DNA from: JAPPHA01 sp963662815
Lineage (GTDB): Bacteria; Pseudomonadota; Alphaproteobacteria; Rhodobacterales; Rhodobacteraceae
DNA: 64,000 nt
Assembly (NCBI GenBank): GCA_963662815.2
Contig: CAXXWA010000029.1
Location: 372,001 to 436,000 of the forward strand
Direction: 5' to 3'
A program made the position numbers and the translations under genes. Below, in pieces: positions 57,619-64,000 of this stretch. Numbering within the stretch: position 1 is the first letter of the stretch; the number at the start of each line of letters is the position of its first letter. The notes under the pieces were generated by a model, which was not told the origin of the DNA, searched no databases, and saw nothing but the letters and a program-made list of their open reading frames with translations.

Positions 57619-57954
57619 ATGCGTCGCCGCCATGCGGCGGGCGGACTGCATCTTCGCCTCGAGCTGGCTGACGGCGTCCGGTTCGAGGTTCCGGCGAGCT
57701 GGACGGCCCTGGATCCCGTGGACCCCGATTCCGTCCCCCTGCGCGGGCGATTGCATGACATGCATGCCCTGGCGGATCCGGCGGAATCGATGGAGGCTCG
57801 CTGCGGGATCGCGCGAGGAGACGGAGCCGGCGCTGCCGGAGTGGCAGGATCGGACCGATCGGTGGATGAGGTTTCCGGAGGCCGGCCGGGCGGCGCTCGT
57901 GACGGAGCTGGCCCGGCTGACGACGCGGGTTGCGACCGGGGAGAGCGACGATGA
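57619..57954 (+). CDS. Small DUF5372-like protein of the recombinase element
   Basis: Open frame of 111 aa ending just inside the recombinase start. ADGVRFEVPASWTALDPVDP recalls the LPASWT-L-PPDP core of DUF5372 proteins, which accompany recombinases of this kind. The second half is a low-complexity Gly/Ala/Asp run and may be out of frame. The start (ATG 57619) is uncertain. Confidence 0.4.
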   Translation: MRRRHAAGGLHLRLELADGVRFEVPASWTALDPVDPDSVPLRGRLHDMHALADPAESMEARCGIARGDGAGAAGVAGSDRSVDEVSGGRPGGARDGAGPADDAGCDRGERR

Positions 57955-60137
57955 ACGGCAGGGGGAAGATCGGCGCCCGTTACCTTGACCGCCTCGCGGT
58001 GGTCTGCGCGCGTCAGTCGTCGACGCGCCAGGTGCTGGTGAACAGGGAATCGACGGACCGGCGGCATGCGTTGCGCGACCATGCGCTGGCGCCGGGCTGG
58101 CCGTCCGAGCGGATCGTCACGATCGATGCCGATCTCGGGGTCTCGGGATCGGCGTCCGGCGGGCGCAAGGGATGCGAGCGGCTCAAGCAGGAGGTTTCGC
58201 GCGGCCGCGTCGGCGCGGTTCCCGGGCTTGAGGTCTCGGGATTTTCCCGGAACGCGGCGGAGTGGTTCCAGTTGCTGGAATGGCGCCGGGCCGCCGACAC
58301 GCTGCTGATCGAGGGGGAGCAGGCGTTTTCCCCGGCGCGTCATGATGACGGCCTCATCCTCGGCATCAAGGGGTCTCTGAGCGAGAGCGGGCTGACGCTG
58401 CTCCGGGCCCGCCTGCGCGGCGGCGCCATGAACGAGGCGCGGCGCGGCGCACTGCATCATGACCTTCCCGCCGGCTTCCTGCTCGAAGGCGACCGTCTCG
58501 TCAAGGATCCGGACCGCCAGGTCCGGCACGCGATCGGCGAGGTGTTCGCGCGCTTCCGGGAGCAGGGATCGGCGCGGCGCGTGACGGCGAGCCTGCCGGA
58601 GGACGGGGTGCGGCTCCCGGTCCGCACGCCCGGCCGCGAGATCGAATGGGATGACGCGGCCTATGGCCGCGTCATCGGCATTCTCAAGAACCCGATGATG
58701 GGCGGGGCCTGCGCCTGCGGTCGCGAGCGGAGCGAACGCGTTCTCGACGATGCGGGCGAGCTGCGCACGACGAAGCGAAAGGTTTCGCGCGACGACTGGC
58801 ATTTCCTGATCGAGGATCGCCATGAAGGGTGCGTGTCGTGGCGGGACTGGCTCGGGATCCGGGAGCGCTTGTCGGCGAACGCGACATCCCGCGAGCCGCG
58901 GGAGGGGGCGGCCCTGCTGCAGACGCTCGCGACGTGCGGCCATTGCGGGCGCCGGCTGCACACGCGCTGCGCCCGGGGCTGGAGCTGCATGTGCCCGCGT
59001 CCGATGGACGGGTCCCGGAAGTCCTGCCTGCATGTGGGCGGCGTCCGCATCGACGCGGTGGCGGAACGGGCGTTTCCCGGCGCGGTTTCGCCGGCGGGCG
59101 TTGAGGCGGCGCGCCCGGCGGCGGAGCAGTCGCGGAAGCGCGACGACGCCGGCCTGCGAAGCCTGCAGCTGGAGGTCGAGCGGTGCCGGCACGAGGCCGG
59201 GCTCGCCGAGCGGCGCTGCCGCAGGATCGATCCCGACAACCGCCTGGTCGCCGACACGCTGGAGCGGGACCGGGAGATGGCGCTGCGCGCGCTGGAGGAG
59301 GCCGGACGGGCGCTGGACCATGCCCGGCAGTCGCAGGCGCCGCCTCCCGACCCGGCGCGCCTGGAGGCGCTGGGAGAGCGCGTGGACGTCCTTTGGCAAG
59401 CGGACGGCACGACGCCGCGCGATCGCAAGCGGCTGCCGGCCTGCCTTGTCGAGGACGTGATGCTGCGGATCGACCGCGATGCCGGGGCGGTCGGGATCGT
59501 GGTGCACTGGAAGGGCGGAGAATGCGACGAAGTCGCGGTTCCGCTGCAGCGGCGCCGGCCGGTTCCCGAGGACGGCGCCGACACGGTGGAGCTCGTGCGC
59601 CGGCTGGCCGGGCCCTGCAACGACGGCGAGATCTCCGGCGTGCCCGACCGGCGCGGGCGCGTCACCCCCAAGGGACTGCCGTTCAACCGGGACCGGGTCC
59701 AGCGACTGCGCAAGCGTCACGGCATCCCGGCGCATGCCCGCAAGGCGGGCGACGGCAAGGCACCGGTGGTCGGGGTGCTGGAGGCGTCGCGGCAGCTGGA
59801 GGTCAGCGAGAGCACGATCCACCGCCGGATCAGGGAGGGACTGATCGCAGCCGAACCGGCCATCGTCGGCGCACCCTGCCGGATCCGGCTCGCCGATGCC
59901 CTGCGGCAGCGCTTTCGCGCCGAGCCGCCGGAAGGGTTCGTGCCGGCGCGGACGGCGGCCAGGCGGCTCGGCGCCGGCCGACAGCGTATCTGGCAGCGCA
60001 TCCGCGACGGCGACCTCCAGGCCTGCCAAATAAATCGCGGACCGGATCGGGGCCTTTTTGTCCAGCTCGGCGAATCGGCGGCATCCCTGCCGGGCCTGTT
60101 CGCGGACGTGCCAGACAATCCGGAGGGCGGTCGATGA
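57951..60137 (+). CDS. Large serine recombinase
   Basis: Site-specific recombinase, 728 aa. The catalytic domain starts IGARYLDRLAVVCARQSSTR, with the nucleophilic serine in ARQSS (about residues 23-27), then IDADLGVSGSASGGRKGCER. A recombinase domain with AYGRVIGILKNPMMGGAC, a zinc ribbon (CGHCGRRL...CMC), coiled-coil-like helices (about 390-480) and a C-terminal helix-turn-helix region ESTIHRRIREGL follow. Where relatives read EVSRLARN, this protein has EVSGFSRN, so the first active-site arginine is glycine. ATG 57951; a longer start upstream would overlap the DUF5372-like gene. Confidence 0.85.
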   Translation: MNGRGKIGARYLDRLAVVCARQSSTRQVLVNRESTDRRHALRDHALAPGWPSERIVTIDADLGVSGSASGGRKGCERLKQEVSRGRVGAVPGLEVSGFSRNAAEWFQLLEWRRAADTLLIEGEQAFSPARHDDGLILGIKGSLSESGLTLLRARLRGGAMNEARRGALHHDLPAGFLLEGDRLVKDPDRQVRHAIGEVFARFREQGSARRVTASLPEDGVRLPVRTPGREIEWDDAAYGRVIGILKNPMMGGACACGRERSERVLDDAGELRTTKRKVSRDDWHFLIEDRHEGCVSWRDWLGIRERLSANATSREPREGAALLQTLATCGHCGRRLHTRCARGWSCMCPRPMDGSRKSCLHVGGVRIDAVAERAFPGAVSPAGVEAARPAAEQSRKRDDAGLRSLQLEVERCRHEAGLAERRCRRIDPDNRLVADTLERDREMALRALEEAGRALDHARQSQAPPPDPARLEALGERVDVLWQADGTTPRDRKRLPACLVEDVMLRIDRDAGAVGIVVHWKGGECDEVAVPLQRRRPVPEDGADTVELVRRLAGPCNDGEISGVPDRRGRVTPKGLPFNRDRVQRLRKRHGIPAHARKAGDGKAPVVGVLEASRQLEVSESTIHRRIREGLIAAEPAIVGAPCRIRLADALRQRFRAEPPEGFVPARTAARRLGAGRQRIWQRIRDGDLQACQINRGPDRGLFVQLGESAASLPGLFADVPDNPEGGR

Positions 60138-60192
60138 CCGTGCGCCGCCCGGACCGGGACAGTACGGCCCGGATCGCGACGGGCGGAACCCC

Positions 60193-60440
60193 CTGGCACG
60201 AGGCAAGGCCCGCGCACCGGCGCCGTCACCCGTGGAAACGGCCCTCCCGAAGCCGGACAGAAGCGGAAGCGGGTCTTCGAGGCGGCCATTTCCCTCCGTG
60301 CCGCCGCGCGAGCCGGCGAATGACGAGGACCGGTCCCGGATTCAGGGGACGCGGACAGCCCATTCGGTCTCGCGGCCCCGCGCGAAGACGGGTTTTCGGC
60401 ACAGGAGCCGGACCGAACCGGCACTGGCACGAGGCAAGGC
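60193..60440. repeat. Direct repeats of 17 bp near the element's right end
   Basis: CTGGCACGAGGCAAGGC occurs at 60193-60209 and again at 60424-60440. The stretch 60138-60561 in which they lie has no gene; it is the right end of the recombinase element, and the repeats could be binding sites or a duplication scar. Confidence 0.7.
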
Positions 60441-60561
60441 GGCGGCCGCCATTCGGAGCGGATCGGGGAACGTCTCCAAAACCCGTTTCAAAGCAACAAC
60501 ATGCGACAACATTGGCCGTAACGGCCAACCTCGACATTGAAAGGAGCATTGGCTTGACAAA

Positions 60562-60566
60562 TTGCA
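60562..60566. repeat. Flanking direct repeat TTGCA, right copy
   Basis: Right boundary of the recombinase element, partner of 57513-57517. Confidence 0.65.
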
Positions 60567-62413
60567 CGGCTCCTCGATCGACCAGCGGCCGTGATGGAGG
60601 TCCGAGAGGTCCGCCACGCTGTACCGGTCCGGGTCGTCGAGGGTCGTGGCGAGCACGTATCGTTCATCGGCGATGTCGTAGCGGACCAGGCGCAGGACGA
60701 CCGGAGGGACCGGGGTTGCGAAGCCTGCGGCCCGCAGCTTGCGCAGGGCCTCCTTTCCCGGGGTGATCCTGATGCGGGCGTCGTCGCGGTCGCCGTCGCG
60801 GAAGCTGTTGAAGGCGGCGGCGGAGCTGCGCTGGATGCGGAACGCCGGATGCAGGCCGCGCACGGTCATGGCGTGCAGCATGACGAAGGAGAAACATCCC
60901 CGGTCGAGGACCGCGACGTCGCCGGGGGAGAGCGCGTCGAGATGGGTGAGCGCGGCGGCGCGTTCGTCGGCATCGGACGCGAGGAGGAAGTCGACGGGCA
61001 TGCGGTTGTCGAGCCTGTACAGGCAGGACGGCAGGCCCTGCGGGTGGCGGGCGCCGTCGTTCGGGAGCGGATGTCCGGCATCGACGAGCGGGCGCGGCAG
61101 GTTGAGCTTGGAGCCGTCGACGGCGAAGGTCCGGTGTCCGTTCCGGTTCGGGTCGCGGATGCCGTGCGGAGGATCTCGCGGTGCAGGTCCCGGAACAGGT
61201 CCTCGTGCACGCGGGCGCGGGCCTTGCGGATCGAGGAGGCGGCGACCGGCTGCGGCTGCGGCAGCGCGATGCCGGACCGCCGGCACCGCTCCCACAGCTC
61301 GGCCGTCACGGCGGCGTAGCCTTTCCGTCCGCGCGCCAGCACCAGTCGGAACACGAACAGCATGACGACGAGGCTGTTCAGCACCCGGCGTCTCTGCATC
61401 CACTCCCGGTCGTGGCGGGCGGCGATGCCGGCGGCCGCGTCGGCGATCCGGGACCACATGGCGACGAAGCGGCCGTCGGAGGCGGACGCAGGGGACTTGC
61501 CGCGGCGCTTCGGCTTCGGCTTCGGTTTCGCCTCTCCCTTCAGGATCTCGCGGAACGCCGGGTCCAGCGCCCTGACCAGGATCTCCTTGGCCGGCTTGGC
61601 GCCGCGCCCGCTGCGCTTGCCGGCGGTCATGCCGATCCGCTGCCAGCCGGCGGCCCTGCAGCAGGCGCCGTCGAAGCGGGTCGGGTCGACGAAGGTCTCG
61701 CACAGGACCGGACGGCAGGCGTGCCGCTCCTCCCATCTGCCGGGCAGTTGGCGCAGCGCCATCGACAGCGCCTTCGACGCCAGGTTGTCGACGCGGACCC
61801 ATGGCACCACCGGAAAGCGGCTGTTCGACACCGCGAGGTGCAGCCGGCGGTCGCGGTCGGCCGCGCTCCACCCGATCCACTCGTCCCGGACCGGCAGCGT
61901 CCGCGCCGCCGCCTCGAACAGCAGCACCGCGAGAGGCCGCCCGCGGCGGTCGCGGACGAACCAGCGGACGGACGGCCCGAAGGGCCGCGGGCATCCGAGA
62001 TGGTGGTGCCTGTCGACGAGCGCCTTCCACAGCGCCACGTCCTCCGGAGACGCCGCCTCCTCCAGCGACAGGGGCTCCAGGGCCTCGAGACCGCAGGCGA
62101 TCTCGGGCTGCGGATCGGAGGCCCGCACATGGACGATCGGCTTGGGTTCCGACTTCGCCGCCGTGTTGCGCTTCTCCGGAAGGGTCAGGATCCCGCATTC
62201 CTCCAGGTGTTCGAGAAGCCGCAGGCCGGCAGCGACCCGGTATTCGCCCTTCGGCGTGGTCCAGTTCAGGTTCTCGCAGATGGTCTTCGACAGCTCGTTG
62301 CGGCTGTCGTTCGGGAACAGTTCAACCGTTTCCCGGATGTCGGCGATCTGGCGCCGCGTGAAGCGCCGGCCGAGGAAGGTGGTGGACTTGAGGGCTGCGA
62401 TTCGCGGGTCCAT
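60566..62413 (-). pseudogene. IS4-type transposase with DruA-like (DUF4338) N-terminus, front part
   Basis: Starts MDPRIAALKSTTFLGRRFTR at 62413. Residues ~20-270 are a DUF4338 domain, the domain of Druantia protein DruA: RNELSKTICENLNWTTPKGE, DRHHHLGCPRPFGPSVRWFV, AVSNSRFPVVPWVRVDNLAS and DPTRFDGACCRAAGWQRIG. A Lys/Pro-rich linker leads to an IS4 DDE domain. Near 61150 the frame changes, then FAVDGSKLNLPRPLVDAGHP (first Asp), DVAVLDRGCFSFVML (second Asp) and HHGRWSIEEP (Glu) follow. The gene is thus broken by a frameshift and, at 60566, by the inserted recombinase element; its end is at 57137-57517. Confidence 0.78.
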
Positions 62414-62794
62414 GGCTGAAAGCTCCCGGCGGGACGGATTGATGCGAGCGTGGCATGCCACGGAAGGGAGGACGTGTCAACCCCCGGGGCGGAAAGGCGG
62501 AGCAGGCGGAAAAAGGGCGCGGAATCAGCCGGCTGGCGCCGTCCGGGGAACGGATTCGCGATCCTGCCGGCCAAATGAAATGCCATTGGTGGCGCAGGGG
62601 CCGCTTTCCGGCCTCCGGCTTCGTCCAAAGGACGCCGACCGCCGGCTCCTGCCGGCACGCCGCTCTTCTGCGGGGCGTTGCGGGCGAGCGGCGAGCGGGC
62701 TAGATGTGATCGGATGGTCCGGACACCCGAACCGCCGGTGACGAGGCGGCAATCGGGGAGCGAGACAGGACAGGACGGCCAGGGAGGAGAGCTG
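62414..62794. other. Region between the transposase and HU gene
   Basis: About 380 nt. The outer end of the IS4-type element must lie here, but I could not identify a terminal inverted repeat. The HU promoter should be in the right half. Confidence 0.4.
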
Positions 62795-63082
62795 GTGAAC
62801 AAGGCGGGGATGGCCGATCGGCTGGCAGCGCGAACGGGCTTGGGCAAATCTGCGGCGAAGGAGGCGGTGGACGGCGTATTCGCGGTGATCGGGGATGCAC
62901 TTGCCGATGGCGAGGAAGTGCGGATCGCGGGGTTCGGTACTTTCGGGACCAGAAGCAGACCGGCCCGTACCGGACGCAACCCGAGTACGGGAGAGGCGGT
63001 TTCGATATCGGCGTCGACGTCGCCGACATTCAAGGCCGGGAAGACGCTGAAGAATGCCGTCAATGCAGGTGCGGGGTCATGA
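62795..63082 (+). CDS. HU-family DNA-binding protein
   Basis: Histone-like protein, 95 aa: MADRLAARTGLGKSAAKEAV, then VRIAGFGTFGTRSRPARTGR (beta-arm start and conserved GFG-F), NPSTGEAVSI and FKAGKTLKNAV. GTG at 62795 with AGGGAGGAG about 6 nt upstream. It bends and packs DNA; its place beside mobile elements suggests it may be an accessory copy, not the main HU gene. Confidence 0.88.
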   Translation: MNKAGMADRLAARTGLGKSAAKEAVDGVFAVIGDALADGEEVRIAGFGTFGTRSRPARTGRNPSTGEAVSISASTSPTFKAGKTLKNAVNAGAGS

Positions 63083-63385
63083 CGCCACTATGTCGGCGGT
63101 CTGCGGCTGCCGACGACTCAAACGGCCTGATTGTGGAATTCGGCCGATTACTATGCGATTACGGCCCCTCTGCGGGCTGCCGCGACGGCACCGGGAAAGC
63201 CCAGGACAGTCGCGGGGTTGACGGCTGGCCTGCTAGCGGTCTGGATGCTGGATCGTGTATGAGGCAAGAAGGTCGTGGAAGTGGGTTGAACTGGTCCCAA
63301 AGAAAAGGGGCTTTGAGGCGACGTCGTGAACTTTGCTGCACGTGAAGCCAATGAAATACCGCGTTAAGGTGTCGGGAGAATAGCA
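63083..63385. other. Intergenic stretch before the hydrolase gene
   Basis: About 300 nt, falling in GC towards the right. No gene recognised. The promoter of the following gene is expected here. Confidence 0.4.
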
Positions 63386-64000
63386 TTGACCGAACTGCGC
63401 GCTATTTCGGCGAATCGCGACATTGCTGATACACACATCGTATTTGTCCACGGTTTGTCGGGGAACATTGAAACGACCTGGAGATGTAAGACTCATGCTC
63501 CGGAAGTTCGTTGGCCGTATTGGCTTGAGGAAGATATTCCAGGAAGCGCGGTATGGCTTGTAGGGTATGAGGCGGCAAAATCGAATTGGGGCGGTTACGG
63601 TATCTCAATTACGGATCGGGGCAATAGTATATTGGCTCGCCTTCTTGCTGACCCACATTTAAGTCGTGGCAACTTGATTTTTGTTGCTCATAGTCTCGGA
63701 GGGCTGATTGTAAAGCAAGTTCTGCGGAACGCACAGCGTGACGCGGGCAGCGACCGAAGAGCAGAGCAATTCCTGGCAAGAGCAAGGAGAGTGGCTTTCC
63801 TCGGAACACCTCACAGGGGATCGCTACTGGCCAACTTCGCTCTGCAATGTCGGTTCTTGCTGCGACCGACGGACAGCACGCACGACTTGGTTGCGGGTTC
63901 TCCGCAGCTCAAGGATTTGAACACGTGGTACCGCCAATTTAGCCGAGACAGTGGAATACAGCACCTCTTGCTAGTGGAAGGTAAGCCGGCAAGTGTGTGC
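63386..64000 (+). CDS. Alpha/beta hydrolase domain (SERAC1-like), partial
   Basis: First 205 residues of a protein that runs off the window. The start is a TTG preceded by GGGAGA with 7 nt spacing. THIVFVHGLSGNIETTW is the oxyanion strand (FVHGLSG), VAHSLGGLIVKQVL carries the nucleophilic serine (Ser103) and RVAFLGTPHRGS follows, as in SERAC1-type esterases. These domains occur free or as N-terminal effectors of STAND/NACHT ATPases and other defence proteins. The gene is clearly richer in A and T than the chromosome, implying transfer. What lies downstream decides its role. Confidence 0.8.
   Translation, partial: MTELRAISANRDIADTHIVFVHGLSGNIETTWRCKTHAPEVRWPYWLEEDIPGSAVWLVGYEAAKSNWGGYGISITDRGNSILARLLADPHLSRGNLIFVAHSLGGLIVKQVLRNAQRDAGSDRRAEQFLARARRVAFLGTPHRGSLLANFALQCRFLLRPTDSTHDLVAGSPQLKDLNTWYRQFSRDSGIQHLLLVEGKPASVC

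Larger units (their letters stand above)
57513..60566 (+). mobile_element. Serine-recombinase element inserted in the IS4-type transposase
   Basis: 3054 nt including both flanking TTGCA copies (57513-57517 and 60562-60566). It carries a DUF5372-like small gene and a large serine recombinase. Excising the element and one TTGCA joins the transposase codons CCG TGC on one side to TGC AAG on the other in the same phase, giving EEPC-KTSKHVIAV. The short repeat fits a serine-recombinase crossover core. Confidence 0.75.

Noticed and set aside
57126..60206. Open frame of over 1000 codons on the minus strand opposite the recombinase gene.
   Set aside because: Its translation is low-complexity and Arg/Ala/Pro-rich, with no domain, while the plus strand has a clear recombinase and the IS4 piece; it is an antisense effect of high GC.

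Overview
The window is a GC-rich stretch of an alphaproteobacterial chromosome. The best evidence is its complete ribosomal RNA operon: the 16S has alphaproteobacterial signature stretches (for example GAAATTCGTAGATATTCGG near 51098), and the gene order is 16S, tRNA-Ile(GAT), tRNA-Ala(TGC), 23S, 5S, tRNA-fMet. Alphaproteobacterial gene types such as cysD/cysNC, mtaB-dapF, aqpS-arsC and glnT agree with this. I cannot place it below class.

Layout. 1-7966 is a divergent sugar or polyol utilisation locus: on the minus strand an RbsABC-type importer (ATPase cut by the window edge), on the plus strand a two-piece transketolase, an FGGY kinase and a SorC-family regulator. The intergenic region carries two facing TTGACA promoters and two near-identical 15-bp inverted elements just past the predicted start sites. 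8481-11012 is a tightly packed trio: DUF3696-type AAA ATPase, PIN nuclease, RNA ligase. I consider it the best candidate for an undescribed defence or RNA-damage/repair system here. 11013-18765 is a graveyard of defence and mobile genes: a PIN toxin with a frameshift, the C-terminus of a DUF1156 methylase, DUF433/DUF5615, a DUF499 ATPase collapsed to its two ends, a dead HigB-like toxin beside an intact antitoxin, an IS21 fragment, a truncated integrase and a truncated DUF3800 gene.

18766-24286 is a polyamine-type ABC importer operon followed by a ruined amidohydrolase and an intact M20 peptidase. 25244-31445 (minus) is a second polyamine-type importer whose operon ends in a trimethylamine-dehydrogenase-like flavoprotein. 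31747-41795 is mostly core: mtaB, dapF, tRNA-Lys, a methyltransferase, an M48 protease, a DUF898 membrane protein, sulfate activation (cysD, cysNC) and a cyclopropane-fatty-acid-synthase-like enzyme. 42356-43965 holds a PemK/MazF-type module with a clear terminator and a dead resolvase. 44243-45523 is an arsenate-resistance pair in which arsC is dead and aqpS intact. 45710-49613 holds type III glutamine synthetase, a PNPOx-like protein and msrPQ.

49614-55958 is the rrn operon with leader and terminator. Immediately after it come an apparently ORF-less group II intron (minus), then a nested structure: a 3.05-kb serine-recombinase element flanked by TTGCA repeats sits inside an IS4-type transposase gene that carries a DruA-like (DUF4338) N-terminus; joining the two gene halves at the repeat restores the codon phase. 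The window closes with an HU protein and the start of an AT-richer alpha/beta hydrolase of the kind found at the head of SERAC1-like or STAND defence proteins.

Function assignments rest on motifs and remembered family features read by eye; no database search was possible.
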